DNA of 64,000 nucleotides from Flavobacterium cellulosilyticum (GTDB lineage: Bacteria; Bacteroidota; Bacteroidia; Flavobacteriales; Flavobacteriaceae). The translations under genes were made by a program, and so were the position numbers. Position 1 is the stretch's first letter; each line of letters opens with the position of its first letter. The notes under the pieces are model-generated. The model was not told where the DNA came from. It worked only from the letters and a program-made list of their open reading frames with translations, and made no database searches. Positions 1-8,914 of this stretch are shown piece by piece. The stretch is taken from positions 190,608 through 254,607 of the forward strand of contig NZ_SMFK01000004.1 of assembly GCF_004349355.1 (NCBI RefSeq), written 5' to 3'.

Positions 1-2855
1 ATTTTATCGATTATATGAAAATTATGCGGTACCATATATATTGGTAATTGTGATGCTAATTCATTACGCCATATACTAATTTGATTGCGATCATCAAAAA
101 CGTCAGAATCTGCTATAATAAAAGCAATAAGTAGGTCAGATTTAGCTAACACAACTGCTGATTTTATACCATCAAGAGACATTAGAGCATTTTCTATTTC
201 CCCAATTTCGATACGATGCCCTCTTATTTTCACCTGATGATCTATTCGACCAAGGCAAACTACTTCATTGGTTGGGAGTAGTTTTCCTATATCTCCTGAA
301 AGATACATAATGTCATCTTTTTTATTAGAAAACTTATTCGGAATAAATTTTGCGGCTGTTAATTCTGGTCTTCCCAAATACCCTTTTCCCACGCCAAATC
401 CTCCAATTGCAATTTCGCCAATGGCGTTTGGAGGTAGAAGATTCATGTGTTCATCAACTATATAATATTGCATGTTAGCAATGGGACCTCCAACGGAAAT
501 TAATGTTTCTTCGTTCTTAATATGTTTACAAGAAGAAAAGATGGTTACTTCGGTTGGTCCATACAAATTCCAAAGTTCATCACACCTATTAATAAGTTCT
601 TTTGCAAGATTAGTAGGTAGAGGTTCACCACAACATAATATCTTTAAAGGTAATTTTTTAGACCATCCCGCATCTATAAGCATTTGATAAGTAGTAGGCG
701 TGCCGACAACTAATGTGATTTTTTCCTTTTCTAGCATTTCATATAACAGTCTACCATCACTTGATGTTTCATGGTCAGGTAATACTAATGTTGCGCCTTT
801 TATTAATGGGAAAAATAATTCAAAACTAGCGATATCAAAAGAAATTGTAGAGATAAATGGAATTCTGTCTGATTCATTTATTCCAGGCTCATGAACAAAA
901 GAACTAAGAAGATTGACTACATTTTTATTGGATATTTTAGCTCCTTTTGGTTTGCCTGTAGAACCAGAAGTATACAAAAGATATAATATGTTTTCTGGAT
1001 TTACAAATCTTTGAAGTTTTGTTGCGGGGTATTGATGTAATGATGCCATTGCATCATCTATTAATATAGTATTAGAACATTTCGGTAATGATAAAGACAA
1101 AGCTTTGCTTGTTAGCAAAAATTTTGCTTGTGAGTCTTCCATCATAAATTCTACACGTTTAATTGGATATTCATGATCTAATGGAAGGTAAGCAGCTCCA
1201 CATTGAATAATTGCCAATATAGAATAAACCAATTCAGGACTCCGTGGATATGAAACTGCTATATAATCACCAGATTGAACACCTTGAGCAACTAAGTAAT
1301 GTGCAAATTGATTTACTTTAATGTGTAAATCTTGGTAAGATATTTTGGTGCCATTATATTCAATAGCAATACTTTGAGGTGAAATTTCAGCTTGTTGACT
1401 TAGTAATTCAGATAATGAAATATTTGGATAAGGGGTATCTGTATTATTTAGCGAAATATAATTCGCTAAATAATCCCCTTTAAAAAGATCTTTTAGAGGG
1501 GTGTTAGGAATGGCTATTAATTTGTTTAAAGTTTCTTCAAAGGAAATCAATATTTGTTTTATAGTTTCTTCCTTGAATAATGTAGAATTATAGGAACATT
1601 GAAAAACAGGGCTTTTTTCTGATCTAAAAACGTGTAGTTGTAGTTCAAACGATGAGTATTTTCTAGGGTTTATTTTAAATTCATGTGTGAGTCCAAAAAA
1701 TGAATATTCACTTTTTAAACCATGATTTAGATCAACGGTTAATGTTATTGGCACCATTGGAACTCTAGATGGGTCTCGAACCACATCTAATTTCTGAAGG
1801 AGATGACCAAAACTAACTTGATGATGTAAATAGGCTTCTATTAGCTGGGGGTTTCGTTGTTTTAAATATTCTATGAAGCTAATGTTTGTGTTTATTGTAC
1901 TTCGTAAAGGAAGAAGGTTTGCACAATCGCCTATTAAATATCTCATATCATATCTTCTATTTCCAGATATAGGAGATCCAATAACTAATTCTTTTTGTCC
2001 TGTAAGTTTAGATAAAAACACCTCAAATGCGGCTAGTAAAGTTGTAGTTAAACTTGAATCTGTGCTATTGCCAAGTTGTTTTAATGAATTTATAAGGATT
2101 GGATCTATAGGTAAATCAAGTCGTTGGCTGTTATAAGTGCGTAATGGAGGTCTTGAATAATCTATAGGTAATTGAATTATAGGAACTGATTCTTTATAAA
2201 TTGAAATCCAAAAGTCTTCGATTTGTTTATATTCATTACTGACTTTTAACGAATTTACTTTTTCTGCATATTCACTGAAGCGTTCTGGAGTTGTTAGTTT
2301 TGGTTCTGTCTTATTGATAAATGATGAATAAAGTAAACTAAGTTCTTCTAATATTATATTTATACTTAAACCATCACCAATAATATGATGATATGTCAGT
2401 ATCAATAGGTTTTCTAACTCATCTATTTTAATAAATTTGACTTTAAATAAGGGGCCTTTAACAAGGTCGAAAAGGGAATTAACTTCTTCGTCAATAATTA
2501 TTTCTTTACTTTTTTCTTTTTCAATCGCTGAAAGTTGAGAAATGTTATTATGTGAGATTTCGATTTTAAGATTCTTATATATATTCATATATTTTCCATC
2601 TGTACTAAAATTAGCTCTCAAACATTCATGACGAAACACTAAAGTGTTTAAGGCATATTCGAATGCATTAAAAATTAGTTTTCCTTTGAGTTTAATGGTA
2701 AAAGACAGATTATAAGCTTTGTTTGCATCACTACTCCCAATCATACAATCCGTCCATATTTCTAATTGTGAATTTGTTGTGTGTATGGTGTTTTCAATTT
2801 CATTAGAAAACGAATCAAATGGAGTCCTATTTAGATTTTGTGATTGATTCTTCAT
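1..2855 (-). CDS. Nonribosomal peptide synthetase, N-terminal part (condensation + adenylation), runs off the left edge
   Basis: The frame is open from an ATG at 2853-2855 to the window edge (951 codons). The N-terminal ~450 residues are a condensation domain with the catalytic HHxxxDG motif as HHIIGDG (residues 156-162). An adenylation domain follows: A2-like CGAAYLPLD, A3 YTSGSTGKPKG (from residue 628), A4 FDIASFE, A5 LYGPTE (Tyr 765), a YLSGD segment and A8 GRIDHQVKIRGHRIE. The carrier-protein domain and any later modules lie outside the window. The motifs lie in one frame, so this part is intact. Family knowledge: such proteins activate an amino acid as its adenylate and condense it onto an upstream acyl or peptidyl chain. 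Starting with a condensation domain suggests a lipo-initiated first module or a downstream subunit of a multi-protein line. About 700 AT-rich bases precede the start. Product unknown. Confidence 0.93.
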   Translation of the reverse strand, partial: MKNQSQNLNRTPFDSFSNEIENTIHTTNSQLEIWTDCMIGSSDANKAYNLSFTIKLKGKLIFNAFEYALNTLVFRHECLRANFSTDGKYMNIYKNLKIEISHNNISQLSAIEKEKSKEIIIDEEVNSLFDLVKGPLFKVKFIKIDELENLLILTYHHIIGDGLSINIILEELSLLYSSFINKTEPKLTTPERFSEYAEKVNSLKVSNEYKQIEDFWISIYKESVPIIQLPIDYSRPPLRTYNSQRLDLPIDPILINSLKQLGNSTDSSLTTTLLAAFEVFLSKLTGQKELVIGSPISGNRRYDMRYLIGDCANLLPLRSTINTNISFIEYLKQRNPQLIEAYLHHQVSFGHLLQKLDVVRDPSRVPMVPITLTVDLNHGLKSEYSFFGLTHEFKINPRKYSSFELQLHVFRSEKSPVFQCSYNSTLFKEETIKQILISFEETLNKLIAIPNTPLKDLFKGDYLANYISLNNTDTPYPNISLSELLSQQAEISPQSIAIEYNGTKISYQDLHIKVNQFAHYLVAQGVQSGDYIAVSYPRSPELVYSILAIIQCGAAYLPLDHEYPIKRVEFMMEDSQAKFLLTSKALSLSLPKCSNTILIDDAMASLHQYPATKLQRFVNPENILYLLYTSGSTGKPKGAKISNKNVVNLLSSFVHEPGINESDRIPFISTISFDIASFELFFPLIKGATLVLPDHETSSDGRLLYEMLEKEKITLVVGTPTTYQMLIDAGWSKKLPLKILCCGEPLPTNLAKELINRCDELWNLYGPTEVTIFSSCKHIKNEETLISVGGPIANMQYYIVDEHMNLLPPNAIGEIAIGGFGVGKGYLGRPELTAAKFIPNKFSNKKDDIMYLSGDIGKLLPTNEVVCLGRIDHQVKIRGHRIEIGEIENALMSLDGIKSAVVLAKSDLLIAFIIADSDVFDDRNQISIWRNELASQLPIYMVPHNFHIIDK

Positions 2856-3578
2856 TTTGATGTAAAAATTAGGGAAATTTTTTATTTTGGTATGCTTAAT
2901 ATGAGTTAATTATTGATTTGGTATTAACATAATTTAATGATTAAATCGTTGTATTTCATGTCTTTAATTGGAATCCACAACATATTTGTATGGAAATCTA
3001 TTTTAAATTTCTCAAATTTACTTTTTACTAAATAGGAGAAAACGAATAATTAGCTACTTTATCAATAGATTAATAACTTGAATCAAAACTTGTTAATATG
3101 TTTTACGAACTGATTTCTTATAGTTAATTGATTTTACTATAAGAAGTTTAATTTTGAGTTCAATTTCAGCTAAAAAGCACATTTTCATTTCTATTAATAT
3201 ATAATAACTTTTACGCAATGTATTAATACATTTTTTATAAAAAAAATATTGATATTATTTCGTTAATATTCAATACTCTAAATATTAAATTCCTCATAAA
3301 AAACAGATTCATTTTAATATTACAAATATAATGTTTTTTTGAATATAAAACCGATGTAATGCGTATTTTATCGATAAACTACATTTTATAGCTATTTTTT
3401 TAAATATATTCATTATTAAGTAAATTTTGAAAGAATTTTTTGAAAATATGAATTTTATTATTAGTGGATATATGTAAAGTATTTAAAATAATTGTTGTTA
3501 TATTAGATTGATAAGTGTATTTCTTTGTCCAGGTCCCCATACTATCTGCATTATACAGATCTATCCAAATGTGTATTT
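2856..3578. other. AT-rich gene-free stretch upstream of the NRPS gene
   Basis: No coding frame of family-like character was found on either strand. The stretch is very AT-rich with many stops. It must hold the promoter of the minus-strand NRPS gene, but no clean TTTG-N19-TAnnTTTG pair stood out. The end near 3579 is the tail of the frameshifted gene described next. Confidence 0.5.
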
Positions 3579-3927
3579 TTAATGATTTCGTTTTTGGTTA
3601 TCACCTTCTATCTTATTATGACCGATTCCTCCGATTTTACAATAATTATTTTCCTCGTCTTTTTATGACTTCTTGTTCATCATCAAATTCAGAACCTAAT
3701 ACGTCTAAATCTGCACCTGGATGTTCCAGATCAATATCTATTTCGTTCCATTCTGGATCTTCATCAATGATTTTGGTTGGCTTTTTTTTAGATATATTTT
3801 CTGGATTGATGTCAAATTCTTTGTCAAATTTGTTATAAATAGCTTCATTTTCAGGATATTTTGGATAGCCATCTTTGTTTTCTAATTGCTCGTTTGCTGC
3901 TTTGGGAAAATTTTCTTTATTTTTCAT
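3579..3927 (-). pseudogene. Small acidic flavobacterial protein of unknown function, frameshifted near its C-terminus
   Basis: The ATG at 3927 opens 93 codons of a highly charged, Asp/Glu/Lys-rich soluble protein ending ...DDEQEVIKRRGK at a TAA. From memory, flavobacterial relatives continue after this acidic stretch with a conserved tail of the type DEENNYYSLGGD.H. Reading on in another frame past the AAAAA run just after the EVI codons gives exactly such a tail (DEENNYCKIGGIGHNKIEGD, then a few residues) and a stop at 3579-3581. Removing one A from the run joins both parts into one protein. So the gene carries a +1 homopolymer frameshift, real or from sequencing. No signal peptide or membrane segment. 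Function unknown. Confidence 0.7.
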
Positions 3928-4218
3928 TTTATTGTAATTTAAGATTTATGGTAATCTTTTTCTAGTATTTTTTATTTTGCCATACTATTTAAATTCTATG
4001 CTATCTTCTGTTAGAAATAGTTTTGAAAACTAGCTTTTAGGGAATCCTTTATTCATTTTGAACTACATTTAACTATTTGTTTTAAAAACAACAAAATAGT
4101 AGAATTAAGGATTGTGACCAACTATTAAAATTAATTTCTATGTGGTTTTTTTCGAAGGATCTAATTTTGGTTTTAAATTATTATTTGACATAGTTTTAAC
4201 ACAAATTTCTAATAATTT

Positions 4219-4322
4219 AACTGTTTACTTGTTATATAATGTTGTATTAAAGTATCAATATTCACACATTTAATTCGAAGCTAAACTGTGTTAATGTCCT
4301 TATAATCAATAAGTAAACAGTT
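4219..4322. repeat. Inverted repeat, 12-base perfect arms, 104 bases long
   Basis: AACTGTTTACTT at 4219-4230 and its exact reverse complement AAGTAAACAGTT at 4311-4322 bracket about 80 AT-rich bases. Similar TTATA-type bases continue inside both arms. It has the shape of a small non-coding inverted-repeat element, but no target-site duplication was seen and no second copy was found in the window. Confidence 0.5.
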
Positions 4323-4591
4323 TTTATAGTCTTTTTTTACTTAAAAAAGAAAAATAATAGTAAAACCCCTCATCGAAACGATACACCAACTTTTTATGTG
4401 TCAATTTGAAGAGTTTGACTATACTAAAGAAGTATTTTTGTCAATTAAATGTTTTCTCTCTGGGTATAGCAGATTCAGCGAAAAAGGTATATTAGGTCGA
4501 TGCATAAAAATAGTAGTGCAGTTTTGTGAAAAGTGCTTGAGTCAATTGGATATTATATTAAATCTAATAAAAATTGCTGTAGTATTTAATA

Positions 4592-4667
4592 TCTAATTGT
4601 TTGCTCTCGTATCTGGTCAAAGTTTACTTTGTCAGTTTTTATCGCTCTTTTATAAAACTGCGCTAAC
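4592..4667 (+). repeat. Dispersed degenerate repeat, copy 1
   Basis: It begins TCTAATTGTTTGCTCTCGT (4592-4610) and ends CTGCGCTAAC (4658-4667). The same two blocks, same order and strand, recur at 7659-7708 with one mismatch in the first block and a shorter middle. It is non-coding and lies between decayed or small genes. Confidence 0.55.
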
Positions 4668-4723
4668 GATTCCAAAAAAGTTAGTATTTTTATTGGACGT
4701 CTGAAATTTTTCTTGGAATTAGG

Positions 4724-4846
4724 CTAGTTGCTGCATTGACCTAGCAACATCCAAAGAATAATAAAGACTATAATAGTTCCAAAACATCCGCCACCTAATT
4801 TTTTCGCACCGTAACCGGCTAAAAGTCCTCTAAATAAGTTATTCAT
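4724..4846 (-). CDS. Small glycine-rich single-pass membrane protein, 40 residues
   Basis: ATG at 4844-4846, stop TAG at 4724-4726. The protein starts MNNLFRGLLAGYGAKKLGGG, followed by a hydrophobic segment (about residues 21-36, CFGTIIVFIILWMLLG) and a short QCSN tail with a second Cys. I recall very similar ~40-residue proteins annotated as hypothetical in Flavobacterium, with the conserved GAKKLGGGC core, so this is very probably real. Function unknown. The two cysteines lie at either end of the membrane segment. Confidence 0.75.
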   Translation of the reverse strand: MNNLFRGLLAGYGAKKLGGGCFGTIIVFIILWMLLGQCSN

Positions 4847-5148
4847 AATATTAAGTTTTTTAAATTTAATTATTTATCACGAGAATTTAATCATGTGAAT
4901 TTCGGGATTTTAAATTGCGTAATTATTATATATTATTTGAATAAAGTTACAAAATTTACTTTTTAAAATAGTATCAATGGTCTAAATTCGGAAAGATATT
5001 TATAGGGCAATTAAGCGAGTTGATCAAATCACTTTGGTTTCTAAATAACAATTCAACTGAAGTGGAGAGGTCTCTCTTTTACGTGGTTGTTCTAAAAGGC
5101 AACAAATACTCGCTTTAAAAAAAATGCTATACTAAGGTGTGATGGTTT
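4847..5148. other. AT-rich spacer, no feature recognised
   Basis: No gene or hairpin of note apart from a short palindromic GAGAGGTCTCTC near 5065. It lies downstream of the SulP remnant and may contain its eroded 3' part, but no SulP sequence was readable in any frame. Confidence 0.4.
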
Positions 5149-5863
5149 TTATGTATGGAGACTTTGCCATTTGATGTTTTGTAAGTCTCTTGGTAAAACC
5201 TTAAGTGTTCCTATAACTCCAGACGAATCGTTTCCAGCTAAGGTTTGAGATTCTATTACTATTTGCTCTTGGCTTATTTGTCCAGCTCGTGAAACTGTTT
5301 CTTTGAAATCTTCTAATACCAATACTTTGTCATTGGCCCCCTCTTTTAGAATATTTTTTAAGATTACTTCCTCTGCAAACGGTTTATATTGATCAACATA
5401 TCTTTTATCTTCTTTTGGGTAATAACCTAAAGAAGGCAAAATTTGTGTAACTAAGATTATTACTCCAATCGCGGTCATAAACCTTGAAACAACAGGAAAA
5501 GGAATGTACTTTATATATTTACCTAATACCAAATAAGCCTAATGCTATCTGAATCATACCTGCTAATAAAAAAACGGTAAGAATGATAGGTAATGATTTG
5601 ATTACATCTCCTTCGTTAGTTGCTATTAGTGCAGCAATAACCACCATACTTATGGCTGTCATGGGAGCTGTAGGTCCTGAAATTTGAGTATTTGTACCTC
5701 CGAATAAGGCGGCAAAAAAACTGACAAATATTGCACCGTACAAACCAGCACTAGGTCCTAAACCTGAGCTTGCACCAAAAGCTAATGCTACAATGCCTGC
5801 AGTAATGCCTCCGAATAAGTCACCTTTAAAATGGGGAAAATCTAATTTTAATATTTTTTTCAT
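5149..5863 (-). pseudogene. SulP-family anion transporter remnant (N-terminal ~240 residues, frameshifted and truncated)
   Basis: Beginning at the ATG at 5863 (MKKILKLDFPHFKGDLFGG), the frame reads as the N-terminal membrane part of a SulP sulfate/bicarbonate-type permease: GLYGAIF, GGTNTQISGPTAPM and further hydrophobic helices. It then stops at GLFGIR (5519). The next frame picks up directly with LGKYIKYIPFPVVS and TQILP, typical of the following SulP segment, to a stop at 5149. Intact SulP proteins exceed 500 residues, so half the membrane domain and the STAS domain are missing. From memory of the family, VALPLALAFG is shortened here to VALAFG, a likely 12-base slippage deletion. A dead gene caught during decay. 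Confidence 0.88.
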
Positions 5864-6125
5864 GTTTGCTTTGCCTTTTTTTGTACTATCACTGCTGATT
5901 TTTAAAGGATAAGTTGATCCTGCATTTTTTTTGGGGTAACATTGGGAATGGTATTGGTTATGTGGTAAGATAAAAAACAAAAGCTGCTGAGTGGGTTTTT
6001 GTGTTATTTCGATTAAAGTAAACACGAGTCTCGAAATTTATCGAGTCGAAAAGGCGAAACAAATTATAAAACTAGATTATACCTTTTTTTTATAAAGAAA
6101 ATTTTGAGTTAGGTAGTTGTTTATT

Positions 6126-6488
6126 TTACAGAGAATAGTTTTTAAACATATAGATCCAAATCATTCTTGACAAGCGAATATTTACAAAACACAATACCAT
6201 AATGACAAAGGAAATGATAGGAATTATTCTTAAATCGAAAGTTTTATCAAAAAATTGATGTGCTACCAAATAAGTTACTATTCCTTCGCCAACAGTTAAT
6301 GCATAATTGACAAACATGGCTCCAAAAAAATATCCTGGTTCTTTTTCAAATTTAAACTTACAATGACTGCAATATTCGTGCATTTTTATAAAACTAAAAC
6401 TGAGAAAAAAACTTCCTTCTTTAAATACTTTTCCATTGTTGCAATTTGGACATTTGTTTTTTGCTATTTGTTTTATTGTATTCATCAT
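6126..6488 (-). CDS. DUF983 family zinc-ribbon membrane protein
   Basis: About 120 residues. The N-terminus carries a CxxC pair (CPNCNNGKVF) and a second CxxC (CSHCKFKFEKEPGYFFGAM), followed by two or three hydrophobic helices. This arrangement, with the EPGYFFGAM motif, is characteristic of DUF983. The cysteine pairs probably bind zinc; the biochemical role is unknown. A longer frame begins with a TTG at 6509, but the -7 box TACATTTG (6507-6514) overlaps that codon, so translation more likely starts at one of two adjacent ATGs, 6488 or 6485. Divergent from the AraC-type gene. Confidence 0.85.
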   Translation of the reverse strand: MMNTIKQIAKNKCPNCNNGKVFKEGSFFLSFSFIKMHEYCSHCKFKFEKEPGYFFGAMFVNYALTVGEGIVTYLVAHQFFDKTFDLRIIPIISFVIMVLCFVNIRLSRMIWIYMFKNYSL

Positions 6489-6506
6489 AATGTTATTTTT
6501 ATCCAG

Positions 6507-6514
6507 CAAATGTA
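6507..6514 (-). promoter_or_regulatory. -7 box for the DUF983 gene
   Basis: TACATTTG on the minus strand matches the Bacteroidetes -7 consensus TAnnTTTG. It lies 18 bases before the ATG at 6488 and decides against the upstream TTG start. No good -33 box was seen. Confidence 0.5.
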
Positions 6515-6581
6515 TAATTTATGTTTTTTATAAAATTTTCTTATATTCGCCTATAATGGTACTATAAAGACATTTTGATTT

Positions 6582-7448
6582 ATGGAAAAGCATCCTGTTT
6601 ATGAAATAAAGAAATTCAATTGCAAGCCAAATGAAAATGATTTGTACATCAATGATTTTAAATCCCACTTGATACATCATGATTTTATTGAAAATACGCA
6701 TAGCCATAATTTCTATTTGTTGGTGTTTTTTACATTAGGAACGGGACTTCACATTGTTGATTTTGACCAATTTGAAATTAAGCCTGGGAGTTTTTATATA
6801 TTAAAGCCAGGTCAAGTTCATAGTTGGCAACTCTCAGAAGAAATTGATGGTTATATTGCTTTTTATTCGCAAGAAATTTACAATTTATACTTTGGTAACA
6901 AGAGAATTAAAGAGTATCCTTTTTTTAGAAGTTCAAAAAATTCGCCTGAAATACTCTTAAATGAAACACAAGCAAGGGAACTCAAAAAATACTTTGATAT
7001 CTTGATTGATGAGAACATAAAAAACGAGTACAAGAAGCTAGATAAATTGTTGAATACTATAGATAGTATCTTAATAGAGTTGGCAAGAATCTATATTTCT
7101 CTAAATGCGCATACCGTTCATCCATACAACCTTAAGATTAATGCACTTGAAAATTTATTGGACAATCACTTTAAGCAAGAGAAAGCAGCTTCTTTTTACG
7201 CCGATAAAATGAATGTGAGTTTAAAACATCTTAATAGAATTTGTAAAGATGTTTTAAACATCACTTTGACTGATTTTATTTATGGTAAGATTATTTTAGA
7301 AAGTAAAAGACTGATTTCTGTCGAAGGAAAACCAATTAACGAGGTTGCCAATGAATTGGGTTTTGCGAATTATTCATATTACACCAAAGTTTTTAAAAAG
7401 TACACCGGATTGACACCACAAAATTTCAAAAAGCAATCGCATTTCTAA
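6582..7448 (+). CDS. AraC-family transcriptional regulator with N-terminal cupin
   Basis: 288 residues. The first ~120 residues form a cupin-like sensor (HSHNFYLLVFFTLGTG, then FYILKPGQVHSW). The last ~95 are the AraC double helix-turn-helix DNA-binding domain, ending with the classical signature VANELGFANYSYYTKVFKKY followed by TGLTPQNFKK. Such proteins usually activate nearby genes on binding a small ligand. The likely targets here are unclear: the upstream divergent neighbour is a DUF983 gene and the downstream neighbour is convergent. Ligand unknown. Confidence 0.92.
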   Translation: MEKHPVYEIKKFNCKPNENDLYINDFKSHLIHHDFIENTHSHNFYLLVFFTLGTGLHIVDFDQFEIKPGSFYILKPGQVHSWQLSEEIDGYIAFYSQEIYNLYFGNKRIKEYPFFRSSKNSPEILLNETQARELKKYFDILIDENIKNEYKKLDKLLNTIDSILIELARIYISLNAHTVHPYNLKINALENLLDNHFKQEKAASFYADKMNVSLKHLNRICKDVLNITLTDFIYGKIILESKRLISVEGKPINEVANELGFANYSYYTKVFKKYTGLTPQNFKKQSHF

Positions 7449-7531
7449 ATTCTAAAAAGGATATTTAACTTTTTTTTAATTTAGGGTATGCCATATTTAA
7501 TTTAAATGCTCTTTGCTTATGTTTGTGGTCA

Positions 7532-7546
7532 CGAGCGTGACGCTCG
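7532..7546. repeat. GC-rich palindrome in an AT-rich gap
   Basis: CGAGCGT, one G, ACGCTCG: a perfect 7-base inverted repeat with a single central base, far more GC-rich than its surroundings. From memory, GTGGTCACGAGCG...CGCTCG strings recur in flavobacterial intergenic DNA. Only this copy was seen here. Confidence 0.5.
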
Positions 7547-7658
7547 CGTTAGACTTTAGATTTACATTTTAATATGCGTTCTAGTTTGTCATTCCGTAGG
7601 AATCTCCATTATGTTGAGTAACATCACTAGTTCCTATTCCAATTGGTTTTTTTTAAAT

Positions 7659-7708
7659 TCTAATTATTTGCTCTCGTTTTTGGGCACAAAACTCAATTCT
7701 GCGCTAAC
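7659..7708 (+). repeat. Dispersed degenerate repeat, copy 2
   Basis: TCTAATTATTTGCTCTCGT (7659-7677) then CTGCGCTAAC (7699-7708), matching copy 1 at 4592-4667 with one mismatch in the first block and a middle part about 26 bases shorter. Confidence 0.55.
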
Positions 7709-7761
7709 AGAAATCGAGAATATCTATTTCATATCTGATCGATCGGTTTCACCTAAACTTA

Positions 7762-8559
7762 CTACCACCAAACAATAAAAAACTCCATGTAAGTTCCTTG
7801 ATGCTGCTGCCAACATAATGGTGCTTGTTTTTCATGAATACTTTTCTTTAGCTGCTCCTTGATATTATTGTAATCGCTCCAAATTTTATTTTCTGAAGGA
7901 TCAATTCCCCATGCTGTTTTTGGGGGTAAAAAGTATAATTTATCGGAAGTATCAAGGTTGTTGAAAGTCTCAAAATTGAAATAATATCCTTTAATGGCTT
8001 TCTGATAATCAGAATCTAGTTTCGTTTTAAAATCATAAGGAACAAACAAGGAAACTAATAAACACAAAGCTTGAGAAATAGTTTTTACATCAATGTTTTC
8101 AAGTTGTAAAGCAGTGCAAGGATGATATAGTAAAGGAAATTGTTTGGTGTTTAATTTGTCTAATTTTTCAATTAAAGAATCATTTCTATTAGGACCAATC
8201 CAGTTGTGAATCCCTTCTGAAGAAATATTGGGATCAAATAAGTAAAATTTATAGGCCAATTCTAAATGAAGGATTTGTTTTTTCTTGATGTCTTCAATGA
8301 TAAAGTCGATTTCACCAATGGTTTTTTGATGCTCGAGTATCTGAACGTTTTCATAAACTAGGGTGTAATTTAAGGATGATTGAATCAACCGAGAAACTAT
8401 TTTTTCAGCCAAATGCCCCAAACGAATGTTTGTAGGCAAGATAAAATCCAATTCTTTTTGAATGTGTAAATCAGATAATTCAAAAGTTGGAAAGCCGGTT
8501 ACTGAACTGCCTAGACTTTTCGCATTTAGAATGGATGCTATTCTCGATTTAGAGTTCAT
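7762..8559 (-). CDS. DUF1853 family protein
   Basis: 265 residues. Motifs remembered from DUF1853 are present: GEIDFIIED, then LHLELAYKFYL and the signature WIGPNRNDSLIEKLDKL in the middle. The order E...GEIDF...LELAYK resembles a PD-(D/E)xK nuclease fold core, which has been suggested for this family; catalytic activity is inference. No signal peptide, so probably cytoplasmic. The 3' end is convergent with the AraC-type gene. No operon partner. Confidence 0.8.
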   Translation of the reverse strand: MNSKSRIASILNAKSLGSSVTGFPTFELSDLHIQKELDFILPTNIRLGHLAEKIVSRLIQSSLNYTLVYENVQILEHQKTIGEIDFIIEDIKKKQILHLELAYKFYLFDPNISSEGIHNWIGPNRNDSLIEKLDKLNTKQFPLLYHPCTALQLENIDVKTISQALCLLVSLFVPYDFKTKLDSDYQKAIKGYYFNFETFNNLDTSDKLYFLPPKTAWGIDPSENKIWSDYNNIKEQLKKSIHEKQAPLCWQQHQGTYMEFFIVWW

Positions 8560-8914
8560 TTATTGTTATGTTACTGTTTTATGGAAGATACTACAAATTA
8601 TAAAATTACAGCAATAAATAAGTATTTGACTTTTTAATTGTGTCAGTTTATAAGTCCTAGCGATTGTTGGTCATACCTGAGCGAAAGTGAAATGATAAAA
8701 TAAACCCCGATGGAAACAAGTATCCTTTTGTGCCGGTGTTCGGCATACAAGATGCTGTAGAGCGGGAGGGAAGTTCTCCTGAAAAACCCATCCTTCTGCT
8801 CCAAAAAATAACAGCAATCTCTCGACTGGTGTAATTGTCAACTTGCCCCATTTTTGAACTTTGGCAAAGGGGTACCTTATAATTTATGTACTATCTTACT
8901 ATACTATCCCGGTT
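8560..8914. other. Intergenic stretch with a structured repeat
   Basis: Holds copy 1 of the conserved structured element (8705-8773) and otherwise no gene. An open frame of 64 codons on the minus strand overlaps that element and is judged spurious. Confidence 0.5.
8705..8773 (+). repeat. Conserved structured intergenic element, copy 1 (Flavo-1-like)
   Basis: CCCCGATGGAAACAAGTATCC then TTTTGTGCCG...CGGCATACAAGAT and AGCGGGAGGG. The middle forms a hairpin (TTGTGCCG/CGGCATACAA) and the flanking CCCCG/CGGG can pair to enclose it. It shares its scheme (GAT-G-A, ATCCTTTTG, hairpin, AAGAT, A-CG) with copies at 23948-24040 and 38333-38476. From memory this resembles a frequent flavobacterial RNA motif catalogued as Flavo-1; the name is unverified. 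This is the most divergent of the three. Confidence 0.55.

Larger units (their letters stand above)
3928..4723. other. Gene-poor stretch with repeats
   Basis: No convincing gene. It holds a 104-base inverted-repeat unit (4219-4322) and one copy of a degenerate dispersed repeat (4592-4667), both listed separately. The rest is AT-rich and unrecognised. Confidence 0.5.
7449..7761. other. Intergenic stretch holding remnants of dispersed repeats
   Basis: Between convergent genes. It holds a GC-rich palindrome at 7532-7546, a GTCATTCCGTAGGAATCT-type motif near 7588-7606, and copy 2 of the degenerate repeat at 7659-7708. No gene. Confidence 0.5.

Noticed and set aside
4396..4596. 66-codon plus-strand frame in the gap after the acidic protein
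   Set aside because: Composition is random-like, no family pattern, no promoter, and the end overlaps a repeat.
8657..8851. 64-codon minus-strand frame
   Set aside because: It lies across copy 1 of the structured element and reads as no known protein; openness follows from the GC-rich element.
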